Shown: positions 28,502-37,317 of the stretch, one piece after another
Layout: the number at the start of each line of letters is the position of its first letter
How positions within the stretch are numbered: the stretch's first letter is position 1
Source: DASYKS01 sp031404815
GTDB lineage: Bacteria > Acidobacteriota > Thermoanaerobaculia > Multivoradales > UBA5704
Length of the DNA stretch: 64,000 nucleotides
Reading direction: 5' to 3'
Assembly (NCBI GenBank): GCA_031404815.1
Contig: JANNIH010000125.1
Location: 11,290 to 75,289 of the forward strand
Position numbers and translations under genes: made by a program
Notes under the pieces: model-generated
What the model was told of the DNA's origin: nothing
The model's input: only the letters and a program-made list of their open reading frames with translations
Database searches by the model: none

Positions 28502-29880
28502 CAGAAAGTCCAGGCCGCGGTGAGCTTGAGCTCGGTGCGGCGGTAGTCGAGATCCGGTAAGCCGGACCCGAGATCGACGTTGCTGGTGCGGCGCGCGAAC
28601 GCGGCGCGCGCGGCGAGGCGAAGCTTCGAGGAGGGCGACCAAGCGAACGCCGCCCCGCCGCGGGTCGTGTCGTCCTCGCGCGGTGGGCCGAACGGCGAAA
28701 ACAGATTCGACTCCGGGTGGTCGAACCGCTCGTTCAGATAGCTGCCGGAGAGGTTGAGCCCGCACCGGGAGCCGATTGGCAGCGCGAGCGCGATCTCAGC
28801 CGTGCGCCGTTCGCTCGCGAAGCGCCGACCCGCTCCGCGATCGGTCGCAACGACGCCCAGACGGAGCGAGCGATCGGCCCGACCGAGGAAGAAGGTCTGA
28901 TGGAGGCCGACAGACAGGTCGCTGCCGGACCGCCCCTTAGAGACGCCCGCAAAGCTGCGGTCAAAATAGCCGAGGTCGATCGAGGTCGCGGTGGCGTTCC
29001 CCTCTCGCAGCGTAAGCCCAAGCCCGGCATCCGCCGAGCGCAGGTAGGAGGCGCCATCGAGCCACCAGGCGGAGCCGCCGGCCTGCACGAGGAACGAAGC
29101 GCGCGCGCCGCCAAATGGAATCTCGGCCGGCCCGAGCGGCCCCGGGAGGTACCCGCGCGGATCGGCACCGCGCGCGAACGACACCCGGCCGCTCGCCGTG
29201 GCGAGGTCGAGGGCGCCGAAGTCTTGATGTTTGGAAGCTCCGGCATCGAGCCCGAAGCCGACCGTCCACCCGCCCGGCGTAGCCGCGGGGAGGTACGCGA
29301 GCCGCAGATCGAGATCGCCCACTTTGTCTTTGGAACGACCGCTGATCGTGCCCCCCGACCCGTCGGGAATTTTGAAATCGCGCGACAGAAGGTGCGGATT
29401 CGAATCCGCGGAGGCGGCGATCTCCAGGCTGCCGGAAACCCCGGTCCGCCGGTCGTACCCGATGTCGAAGCCGCTCCAGGAGGGAATGGCAACTTCTGGT
29501 GCCGCGGCATTCGGTCCAGCCTGCGCCGCAGCGCGCGCCTTGGCCAACGTCGCCTCGGCCTCCCTGCGCCCGACCGCCGGAGCCTCGGGAGCCGCCAGAG
29601 CCGCCTCGATCTCGCGCACCGCCTGGTCCGCCTTGCCCGTCTGAAGCAAAGCCAGCCCCAACCAATACCGCGCCGAGCCATCCTCCGGAGCCAACCGCAC
29701 CGCCTCGCCCAGCCGCTCGACCGCGACCCAGAAGTCGCCGCCCTCGTACGCCTCGACCCCTTCGGCAAACGCCACGAGGGCGTCGCCGCTGTCGAGAGCG
29801 AACGCCGGGGCCGAACCCACTCCCGCCATCGCGCCCGAGAGCACGACCACGGCAGCCAGCACAGAGACCGAAAGGCGCAT
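28501..29880 (-). CDS. TPR protein with C-terminal outer-membrane beta-barrel
   Basis: The 459-residue protein has a signal peptide (residues 1-28). Residues 30-115 form TPR-like helices (F-A-E-G-V-E-A-Y-E-G-G-D-F, A-R-Y-W-L-G-L-A-L-L-Q-T-G-K-A-D-Q-A). From about 140 on, alternating amphipathic strands run to a terminal W-T-F, the aromatic end typical of outer-membrane barrels. This layout resembles surface lipoprotein assembly modifiers (Slam) or DUF560-type proteins, which help move proteins to the outer surface; that link is an inference. It is the first gene of a three-gene operon with FecR and the IPTL-CTERM surface protein, which could be its client. Confidence 0.72.
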   Translation of the reverse strand: MRLSVSVLAAVVVLSGAMAGVGSAPAFALDSGDALVAFAEGVEAYEGGDFWVAVERLGEAVRLAPEDGSARYWLGLALLQTGKADQAVREIEAALAAPEAPAVGRREAEATLAKARAAAQAGPNAAAPEVAIPSWSGFDIGYDRRTGVSGSLEIAASADSNPHLLSRDFKIPDGSGGTISGRSKDKVGDLDLRLAYLPAATPGGWTVGFGLDAGASKHQDFGALDLATASGRVSFARGADPRGYLPGPLGPAEIPFGGARASFLVQAGGSAWWLDGASYLRSADAGLGLTLREGNATATSIDLGYFDRSFAGVSKGRSGSDLSVGLHQTFFLGRADRSLRLGVVATDRGAGRRFASERRTAEIALALPIGSRCGLNLSGSYLNERFDHPESNLFSPFGPPREDDTTRGGAAFAWSPSSKLRLAARAAFARRTSNVDLGSGLPDLDYRRTELKLTAAWTF

Positions 29881-30030
29881 AAGAGCCTCACTGTAGGTGA
29901 CGAACTTACTGGAGCATAGACCCTTTTAGGGGCGGGTACAACCTTATAGAGGGCGGGCGATTCGGGGGGCGGGGCAAGTTCGATCTTTACGGGTTAGAGA
30001 ACGAACTTCTGGCGGGCCGGAGCCGCCCGC

Positions 30031-32187
30031 TCACTTCTCCGTCATCGTATCCACCCCGTCCCACTCCGCGTCTGGCGGTTCGGCGCGTAGGCGGCGGCAG
30101 CGTTCGAGGAGGAGGGCGGGGGGGGGGTCGTCCGCGTCCTGGTCGAGCAGCGCGGCGAAGATCGTCTCCGCTCCGGCGAAGTTGCGGGCGCGGTAGGCGG
30201 CGAGCCCGGCGGCCGAGCGCTCCGCGCGCTGTCGGTCGCGGTCGGTCGCCTGGGCGGCCTCACAGACCAACTCGAAGATTGCGACCGGTTCTTTCTTTCC
30301 CTTCACCCGGACGCAGTCGAGTTCGCGAAACAGGAAGGCGTTTCGGGCGGCGTTGGCGGTCGCTTCAGAGACGATCGCCTCGGTGCCGTATTTCTTGTTG
30401 AGGCCTTCCAAACGCGAGCCGAGGTTCACGTTGTCGCCGATCGCGGTGTAGCCGAAGACCTCGTTCGAGCCGACGTTGCCGACCGCGACCGGGCCGGAAT
30501 TGAGGCCGATCCCGATGCCGATCTTCTGGCCGGCCCCAAGCGTGCCGCGCGTCTGCCAGCCGGCGTTCAAGCGCGCAAGATCGCGGCGCATGGCGAGCGC
30601 TGCGCGGCAGGCCCAGATCGCGTGGTCCGGCTGGTCGAGCGGCGCCCCGAACAGCGCCATCACCGCGTCGCCCATGAACTTGTCGAGCGTGCCGCCGGTG
30701 TCGAGCACGGCTTGGGTCATCGGGGTGAAGTACTCGTTGAGCAGGGCCATCACCTCCTGCGGCTGGCGCTTTTCCGACAGGTTGGTGAAGCCGCGGATGT
30801 CGGAAAACAGGACCGTAATCTCGCGCCGCTCGCCGCCAAGCTGGACGTCGCCCGGGCGGCGGAGCATCTGCTCGACCACCGGCTTCGCGACGAAGTGCTC
30901 GAAGGTGCGGCGGATCTCGCGCGAGCGCTCCTCTTCCCGTCCCACCCGGTAGCGCAGCGCCCCGGCGAGCGCGAGCCCTCCCGCCAGGAGCGGCGGTACG
31001 GCTTGGAGATGCCAGCCCGGTCCGGCGAGCGCGGCATAGCAGACGACCGGCCAGGCGAGCAGAACGAGCACCGCGGCGAACGAGCCGTAGCGATGGCGCT
31101 CGACCGCTGCGACCAGGAGGGCCACCAGCGGCCCCAGGGCGAGCGTCGCGAGGAGCGATAGAACAGAAGTCGTCGCGTCGTCGCGGCGGGAAGCTCCTGT
31201 GAGCAGCCCGTTGGCGACATGGGCATGTACCTCCACCCCGGCCATTTCGCCGAATGGCGTCTCGACGAAATCGCCGACCCCCGTCTCGGTGAGCCCCACG
31301 ATCACCAGCTGCCCGCGGAGTGCCCCGGGCTGGAGCTTTCCGGCCAGCACGTTCGCCGCCGAGATCGACGGGAACGTGCCCGCCGGCCCGAGGTAGTCGA
31401 CCCACACCCTGCCCCGCTCGTCCGTACCCACCGTCCGATCGCCGAACCTCACCTGTGGCAGACCGCCCGGTGCGGGCGCGAGGCGCAGCCCGGCGTTCGG
31501 GTCCGCCGCCGGTCCGCCCCGCGGGCCGCGATAGAAGCGCTCGACCGCGCGCAGCGCGAGCGCCGGAAAGTACTGGTCGCCGTAGCGCGCGACCAGGCGG
31601 TAGTGACGCAACACCCCCGCTTCCCGCGGGTGGTCGAAGAAACCCTGGCCGGCGGCGGCGCGGGCGAACTGCAAGAGGTTCCCTTCGACCCCGGGCTCGC
31701 GGGGAAGCTCGAAGCCGCCATGAGGTTGGAAGACGACCGGAAACTCCGCGCCCGAAAGGTCGGGCGCGCTTCTGTCCGGCGTGCCGCGGAAGAACACGCC
31801 GAGCACGACGTTGCCCGCCCGCTCGATCGAGGCGGCGAGCGCCACGTCGTCGGCCGCCAGCTCGGAGTAGGAGGGCTCGGAAAAGACGATGTCGAGCGTG
31901 ATCGCGCGGGCGCCTGCGGCGGCCAACCGATCGATCAAACGGGCGAGGACCGAGCGGCGCCAGGGCCAGTGACCGAAGGCGTCGATGCTCTCGGCATCGA
32001 TCGCGCAGAGCACGATCTGCGGGTCGGCCGGTCGTTTACCGCGCAGGCGTACGAGCTGGTCGCTCGCGACGTTCTCCAAGGGGTCGAGCGCGCCGAGGAC
32101 CAGAAGGAGCGCGACGAGTCCTGAGGCCGCGGCACCGATCGCGAGTGCGGTGAGCCCGAGCCGGCGCCCACGGCGGGCCTCGCTCAC
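30031..32187 (-). CDS. CHASE2-domain class III adenylate/guanylate cyclase
   Basis: I chose the GTG at 32187, which overlaps the cytochrome stop (GTGA); the longer upstream frame is only a shadow. The 718-residue protein has one N-terminal membrane helix (10-34), an extracytoplasmic CHASE2 sensor (about 35-330), three more helices (about 332-410) and a cytoplasmic cyclase domain (about 450-640). Catalytic residues are present: metal-binding Asp in V-L-F-S-D-I-R-G-F, Lys and second Asp in T-L-D-K-F-M-G-D-A, and Asn-Arg in D-N-V-N-L-G-S-R-L-E. The Lys (rather than Glu) favours ATP and so cAMP. It is the last gene of an operon whose first gene carries two cyclic-nucleotide-binding domains, suggesting a local signalling loop. 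Confidence 0.9.
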   Translation of the reverse strand: MSEARRGRRLGLTALAIGAAASGLVALLLVLGALDPLENVASDQLVRLRGKRPADPQIVLCAIDAESIDAFGHWPWRRSVLARLIDRLAAAGARAITLDIVFSEPSYSELAADDVALAASIERAGNVVLGVFFRGTPDRSAPDLSGAEFPVVFQPHGGFELPREPGVEGNLLQFARAAAGQGFFDHPREAGVLRHYRLVARYGDQYFPALALRAVERFYRGPRGGPAADPNAGLRLAPAPGGLPQVRFGDRTVGTDERGRVWVDYLGPAGTFPSISAANVLAGKLQPGALRGQLVIVGLTETGVGDFVETPFGEMAGVEVHAHVANGLLTGASRRDDATTSVLSLLATLALGPLVALLVAAVERHRYGSFAAVLVLLAWPVVCYAALAGPGWHLQAVPPLLAGGLALAGALRYRVGREEERSREIRRTFEHFVAKPVVEQMLRRPGDVQLGGERREITVLFSDIRGFTNLSEKRQPQEVMALLNEYFTPMTQAVLDTGGTLDKFMGDAVMALFGAPLDQPDHAIWACRAALAMRRDLARLNAGWQTRGTLGAGQKIGIGIGLNSGPVAVGNVGSNEVFGYTAIGDNVNLGSRLEGLNKKYGTEAIVSEATANAARNAFLFRELDCVRVKGKKEPVAIFELVCEAAQATDRDRQRAERSAAGLAAYRARNFAGAETIFAALLDQDADDPPPALLLERCRRLRAEPPDAEWDGVDTMTEK

Positions 32188-33587
32188 CGGAGCGCCCGCA
32201 CCCGCTCCTCGAAGTCGCGCAGGCGCTCGGCGAAGCGGCCGGCATCGAAGCGGTTCCGGTCTTCCAGCTCGGCGTTGAGCCGGTCGAGCGCGGCGCCAAG
32301 ACCGCCGCTCGCGCCGCGACCGGAGCGGCCCGCGAGCAGCTCGGCCGAGAGCGTCTGGAGCGCGAGGAGAACCTGCTCGGCGCCGGCCACTTCGGCGATG
32401 TCCGCAGGGTTGGCGCGGTTTCCGGCGGCGATTTCGAGCAGCAGTCGACGGATCTCCGCCGCGCCGAACTCGGCGCCCGCGACCGCCCGGGCGAGGCTCG
32501 CCGCGCGCGGCCGGAGCGCTTCCGCCGCGGCGGCCACCTCGGCCGACGGCGTGGTCAACCGGGCGGTCCGCAAAGAGAGCTCGGCGACCCCTTCGTCGAG
32601 CGCCGTCAGCTCGCCGGGCGCGTAGGCCCGGGCGAGGTGGCGCAGCACCGTCCAGCGCGCGACGCTCGGGCGCGGCTGCCCCGGCCGGCCCGGCGGCCGT
32701 TCGCTCCGCCAGCGCTCCTCGCTGAGCGAATGGTGGCAGGGCGAACAGGAGAGTTCGGAGAATTCCGGCCACCGGCCCGAGCGTGCGGTCGCGCCGACCC
32801 GGTCGAGGCCGGACGCGAACGCCGCGGCCTGGCCGACCGCCCAGGCACGCGCACCGTTCTCCCGCGCCCGCCAGTGCGGCGGCATGGTCCGGGCGTAGTT
32901 GTCGAGCTCGAACGCGAGCACCGGGTGGCCGGCCGCGATCAGCTCGTGATCGACGCTCCTCTTGGCATCCCCCTGGTGGCAGGAGAGGCAGAGCCCGGCG
33001 CGCACCCCGAGGTCCTTGGTGTCGCGCATACCGGCGGCGACCGAGTCTGCGTGGGTCCAGCCCTCCGCGCGGTGCCCTTCGAGCCAGCCGCTCGCCGGGC
33101 CATGGCAACTTTCGCAGGAGATCCCGTCCTCGATCTCCAGCCGCGCCTCCTGGAGCCGTGTCGGTACCTGAAGCGCGTGGCAGTCGAGGCAGAGCGGCGT
33201 CCGGGCCGGCGGAGCCGAGAGCCTCAAGTTGCGCGCAATCGCCGCGGAGCGCGGGTTGAGCAACACTTCGTAGGCGCGGCGGTGGAGGTCTTTCTTGTCC
33301 CAGGTAAAGTATTCATTCGCCAGGATCCGCTGCTCGTTTCTCGGCAGCGTGCCGCCATGGCAGTTCGCGGTTCCGCAGGTGGCGATGCCGACGTAGTGGC
33401 CGGGTTGGAGCAACGGCTGCGGCGACGCAACGGCAGGTGGCTCGGCGGGCGGGCCGGGGGGCGAGGTCTGGGCGCGGCCCGATCCGACGGTGGCGAGGCC
33501 GAGGGCGACCAGTCCGGCGAGGTGTAGGGCAACCGGCCCGATGAGGACAATCGTGGCGAACAGGGCGGACGCGCGGCGGCTTCTCAT
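32184..33587 (-). CDS. Pentahaem c-type cytochrome, exported
   Basis: The 467-residue protein has an N-terminal signal or anchor helix (about 10-38). It has five haem-attachment motifs: C-G-T-A-N-C-H (spaced C-x4-C-H), C-L-D-C-H, C-E-S-C-H, C-L-S-C-H and C-S-P-C-H, all within residues 70-300. The layout resembles cytochrome c-554-like multihaem proteins. The last 150 residues are helical without haem motifs. Its start overlaps the stop of the decahaem cytochrome (ATGA) and its stop overlaps the cyclase start (GTGA), so the three are coupled. A periplasmic electron-relay role is likely; a reductase for a small molecule is possible. Confidence 0.87.
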   Translation of the reverse strand: MRSRRASALFATIVLIGPVALHLAGLVALGLATVGSGRAQTSPPGPPAEPPAVASPQPLLQPGHYVGIATCGTANCHGGTLPRNEQRILANEYFTWDKKDLHRRAYEVLLNPRSAAIARNLRLSAPPARTPLCLDCHALQVPTRLQEARLEIEDGISCESCHGPASGWLEGHRAEGWTHADSVAAGMRDTKDLGVRAGLCLSCHQGDAKRSVDHELIAAGHPVLAFELDNYARTMPPHWRARENGARAWAVGQAAAFASGLDRVGATARSGRWPEFSELSCSPCHHSLSEERWRSERPPGRPGQPRPSVARWTVLRHLARAYAPGELTALDEGVAELSLRTARLTTPSAEVAAAAEALRPRAASLARAVAGAEFGAAEIRRLLLEIAAGNRANPADIAEVAGAEQVLLALQTLSAELLAGRSGRGASGGLGAALDRLNAELEDRNRFDAGRFAERLRDFEERVRALR

Positions 33588-36500
33588 CGCTTCTCCTTCT
33601 CTCCGGACGGCGGCCCCGGCGGTCCCGGGGGATCATCGCCCACCCGGTAGACCTCGCCGTTTCGCAGGTACAGCCGCCCCATCTCCTCGCGGTTGAACGG
33701 CCGCGCGCCGAGGCGGTTCATGACGCTCACCTGATGGCCGCTCTCGTCGACCGCCCGGTCGCGGTCGAGCCCGCGGGAGAGGGCGAGCGCCGGGTGGTGG
33801 GTCTTCTTCACCGCGATCAACTTCGGCTCAGGCCGCGGCGAGAAGCCGAGATAGCCGGGAGTCGCCTCGGGCGAGGTGAGCTGGACCACCGCGAACCCCT
33901 CTTTTCCATTGGCCACATACGCGAACAGCGACGGGCCGGTCGAGCCGATCTTGACGTCGCGCACGTCGGAAAGCCGCCCGCCCGCGTCATAGAAGCGATC
34001 GAGGGTCGGCCGCTCTGGCCGCTCGATGTCGACGATGGCGATGCCGCGCGCGCCGGCCGCCAGATACGCGTAGGTCCGCGCGAGGTAGACGTTGCCGGCC
34101 GGTCCAACCTCGGCAAGGCGCGCCGCGACGCGCGGACGCTCCGGAAATGTGATGTCGATCACGTCAAGCCCCTCTGGCCCCGCGACGTACAGGTAACGGA
34201 ACTGCACCGCGACCGAGCGGCCGGAAACCTCCGGCAGCCGCGCGACGAGCCGCGGCGTTTGCGGATCGCTGCAATCGACCACCGCGAGGCCGTTCTTGCC
34301 CACCACGTAGAGAAGATCGCCCGCGACGGCGAGCCCCTCCGCGCCGCGGAGCGCGCCGCCAAAGTCGAAGGCCCAGGCGCGCTTTAAAAAGTTGTTCTCG
34401 GGGTTGCCATCCGTGAGGGTCGTGACGTCGATCGCGACCAGCCCCTCCTGTCGATCGGCGACGAACGCGTAGCGGTAGATCGGGTGGATCGGCTGTTCCT
34501 GGTTCGCCGGATCGCCGCGCCGCCCCGGCGCGATGGGCATGTTGGTCGGCAGGGCGACCGCCGCGGCGTCGCGGGTCCGGACGCGAATCCGTTGACCGAG
34601 CGGCGAGACCGGCGCGGTGACCAACCTTTCCGAAAAATCCTTGTTGTCGACGTTCGCCACGTCGTAGACCGCGAGGCCCCCTTTGCCTTCCGCGGCGTAG
34701 AGGTACTCGCCGCGCAGTTGCAAACTCGCGACCTCTCCTGCCGCCGAATGCTCGTACGCCTCGGGCAGCTCCAACCCGCGCTTCTCGTGGGCGCGGAAGA
34801 AATCGGGATAGGCGATCCGGTGCAGGAAGCTGCCGAGCACCGCCTGCGGCTCGTCCCATTCGGTGACCGCGATCGCTTCGAGACCCTCCTGCTCGCCGAC
34901 CCAGGCGAAACGGCCGACGAAGTTGACGAATCCGGTGCCGAGTGCCAACAGTTGGGTCATCCAGGCTTCGTTGTCACCGGCCTTCGATAGATGGCAGTCG
35001 GTGCAGCCTTTGGTTTCGGTCGTGCGCACGGTGTGCGGCACGTGCGGGTTGAACGCCTGGCTCGAAAAGCCGGGGGCCGAGATCGGCGGCTGTTGCAGGT
35101 AGAAGCGCTGGCGGTTCAGGTTGACCGACGAGAGCACGAGCGCCGAGGACGAGCGGATCGGCGCGATCTTGTTGCCCTTTACGTTGCCGTTCTTCCCCAG
35201 CATGTAGACGTCGGTGCGGATCACCTGCGGGTTGTAGGAGGCGAAGTTGCGCGTCTCGGTCCCCTCGAAATGGCGCATCGGCGAGATCTGGTTCGCCTCC
35301 TGCGGCAGGTGGCAGCCAAAGCACGAGGTCATCCACGACGAGTGGCAGGAGTAGCAGGTCATCGCGCCGTCCGAATGCGCCAGGCGGCTGGGATCAGGCG
35401 GCACGAGCCCCCACGTCGACCCATCTCTCTGGATCGTCTTGGCCAGCCGCGCCCGTTCGTTGTAACGCGGGTCGCCGGGGGTGATCGAGTCGAGCACCTG
35501 GCGCACCTCCCATTCGAGCCCGGAGTCGAGCATCGAGCGCTGATAGAGCCGGCCGCCGCGCCAGGTGAAGCGCCGTCGGCCGTCGGGGGTGAAGGCGAGC
35601 GAGAGATCGGTGCCGGTGCCGGCGGCGGTCGCCCCGGACGGCGCGGACGGCGCGGCGGGGCCCGAAGTGCGCAGGGTCGAGCGCGCGCGCACCGTGCCGT
35701 GGCAATCTTCGCAACCGATCTCGATCGAGTCGCCGTACTCGCCGTGGAGCAGGCCGTCGCCGTGGGCGTCTTGGGAAAAATGGCAATCGGCGCAGTGCAT
35801 GCCCTTCTCGAGATGGATGTCGCGCAGATGGACGGCTTTTTGGAACCGCTCGGGATCTTCAAACGGCACGATCCGTCCCTCGGCATCGAGCAGGTGCCCT
35901 TTGCGATCCTGCTTGTAGACAGCGCGGAACACCCAGCCGTGGCCGTGGTAATCGGCGAACTGCGTATGTTGCGCCTGGGGATTCAGCTCGCTCACTTTGG
36001 CGAGAAGCTCAGGGTCGCCCCACAACCCGCGGGTCGCCGCCCCTTCCGGATTGCGCTCGAGGCTCGCGCGCTTCTCGGCTTCGGAGGGGTAGCGCTGTTC
36101 CTTCGGCCAGAGCAGCTCGCCGTCGGTCTCGTAATCCCACATTGTGGTGCCGAGGTAGGTGTTGACGAACGAATTCGGCTGGTGCATGTGGCACGACATG
36201 CACTGGCTGGTCGGCACCGCGCGCGAGAACTGATGCCGGATCGGGTGCCCCGGTTCGCCGCGCGGAATCGTCGGATCGGCGCTCGCCGTGGCGCCGCGGT
36301 TGCCGAACTTGGCATAGGGTCCGGAATGGAGCGGCTCGCGGTCGTTGGCGTAGATTGTGTGGCACGCGGTGCAGCCGCTCGATCGGTAGTCGCCCGCGTG
36401 GTCGTTGGTGCCCAGGAACGACAGATGCGGATCGTTCAAACGCGTTTTGTGCAGGTTGAGCACGCCCGGGCTGATCCGCAATCCGGTCCCCCGGCCGCGG

Positions 36501-37306
36501 CTCGACAGCCGGATGTCCGGCCGCCCCGCGTCCTCTTCTCGGTTTGGATTGCCCAGGTCGGGAAACGACGACGGCTGGAGCAGCCCGCCGCGCTCGAAGG
36601 CGCGGAAATATTCGCCCGGCTGAGTGATTTCCCAGCGCGGCAACGGAAACAGCACCGGTAGCGCCCCGCGCGCCCGCTCCGCTTCGGTCGTGCCTTTCGG
36701 CTCAATCTTCTGCGGCTTGCCGTCCACGCCGTAGCTCTCGCCTAGGAACGAGATCTTCTGCCCCAGGATGCCGTTGGCGTACGCCGCGGCGCCCCAGAAG
36801 ATCGACGACGTGGTCATCGGACTCTTCGTCACCCGGTTCACCTGATCGAGGTGGCACGGGCCGCAGGTCTTGCGGGCCACCCGCAGGTCGCCCGGGTTGA
36901 CGAAGCGGATCCACTCCGGGCTCTCTTCGAGCGTCAAGGTGTAGGAGCGCTCCGGGTTCGCTGCGCTCGGCCAGCGCTCCGGGAAGCGCGGCCGAACATG
37001 CGCGCGGTCCTTCGCCGCCAGGTATTCCGCACTCGCCGGGCCGGCCCCCGGCGGCGCTCCGGCGGCGGCGTCTCCCCTGTGGCAATCGACGCACGAGAGC
37101 TGCACCGCGGGAGAGGCATGCATCGGCTCGATCCCGACGTGGCACGACAGGCAGCCTCGGCTGCCCGCGTCGGCGACCGTGCGCGGTTGGCGCAGCAGGG
37201 CGATCCGCGACGTGGACGAGGGCACTCCCGCGTCCTGGGCCATGGCGAACGCGAAGGCGAGCCCGGCGAGTCCAAAAGCGGCGGCGACAGGGTGGGTGCG
37301 TGGCAT
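33584..37306 (-). CDS. Decahaem c-type cytochrome fused to an LVIVD beta-propeller
   Basis: I chose the ATG at 37306 (GAGGG about 8 nt upstream), giving 1240 residues with a signal peptide. Ten C-x-x-C-H motifs lie in the first 770 residues or so: C-L-S-C-H, C-V-D-C-H, C-G-P-C-H, C-T-A-C-H, C-M-S-C-H, C-A-D-C-H, C-E-D-C-H, C-Y-S-C-H, C-F-G-C-H and C-T-D-C-H. Residues about 855-1170 are repeated strands with L-A-V-Y-D-V, L-V-A-I-D-V, L-A-V-V-D-C, L-D-V-I-D-I and I-A-I-V-D-I, the LVIVD propeller type usually found at cell surfaces. The fusion is unusual and large, and suggests a surface or periplasmic electron terminal docked to a partner. It is in the middle of the eight-gene operon, just after the barrel. 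Confidence 0.87.
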   Translation of the reverse strand: MPRTHPVAAAFGLAGLAFAFAMAQDAGVPSSTSRIALLRQPRTVADAGSRGCLSCHVGIEPMHASPAVQLSCVDCHRGDAAAGAPPGAGPASAEYLAAKDRAHVRPRFPERWPSAANPERSYTLTLEESPEWIRFVNPGDLRVARKTCGPCHLDQVNRVTKSPMTTSSIFWGAAAYANGILGQKISFLGESYGVDGKPQKIEPKGTTEAERARGALPVLFPLPRWEITQPGEYFRAFERGGLLQPSSFPDLGNPNREEDAGRPDIRLSSRGRGTGLRISPGVLNLHKTRLNDPHLSFLGTNDHAGDYRSSGCTACHTIYANDREPLHSGPYAKFGNRGATASADPTIPRGEPGHPIRHQFSRAVPTSQCMSCHMHQPNSFVNTYLGTTMWDYETDGELLWPKEQRYPSEAEKRASLERNPEGAATRGLWGDPELLAKVSELNPQAQHTQFADYHGHGWVFRAVYKQDRKGHLLDAEGRIVPFEDPERFQKAVHLRDIHLEKGMHCADCHFSQDAHGDGLLHGEYGDSIEIGCEDCHGTVRARSTLRTSGPAAPSAPSGATAAGTGTDLSLAFTPDGRRRFTWRGGRLYQRSMLDSGLEWEVRQVLDSITPGDPRYNERARLAKTIQRDGSTWGLVPPDPSRLAHSDGAMTCYSCHSSWMTSCFGCHLPQEANQISPMRHFEGTETRNFASYNPQVIRTDVYMLGKNGNVKGNKIAPIRSSSALVLSSVNLNRQRFYLQQPPISAPGFSSQAFNPHVPHTVRTTETKGCTDCHLSKAGDNEAWMTQLLALGTGFVNFVGRFAWVGEQEGLEAIAVTEWDEPQAVLGSFLHRIAYPDFFRAHEKRGLELPEAYEHSAAGEVASLQLRGEYLYAAEGKGGLAVYDVANVDNKDFSERLVTAPVSPLGQRIRVRTRDAAAVALPTNMPIAPGRRGDPANQEQPIHPIYRYAFVADRQEGLVAIDVTTLTDGNPENNFLKRAWAFDFGGALRGAEGLAVAGDLLYVVGKNGLAVVDCSDPQTPRLVARLPEVSGRSVAVQFRYLYVAGPEGLDVIDITFPERPRVAARLAEVGPAGNVYLARTYAYLAAGARGIAIVDIERPERPTLDRFYDAGGRLSDVRDVKIGSTGPSLFAYVANGKEGFAVVQLTSPEATPGYLGFSPRPEPKLIAVKKTHHPALALSRGLDRDRAVDESGHQVSVMNRLGARPFNREEMGRLYLRNGEVYRVGDDPPGPPGPPSGEKEKR

Positions 37307-37317
37307 CGTCTGGTCCC

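Noticed and set aside
32188..33108. N-terminal extension of the cyclase frame
   Set aside because: The extension overlaps the pentahaem cytochrome gene and is Arg/Gly-rich; the GTGA overlap start at 32187 gives a proper membrane helix.
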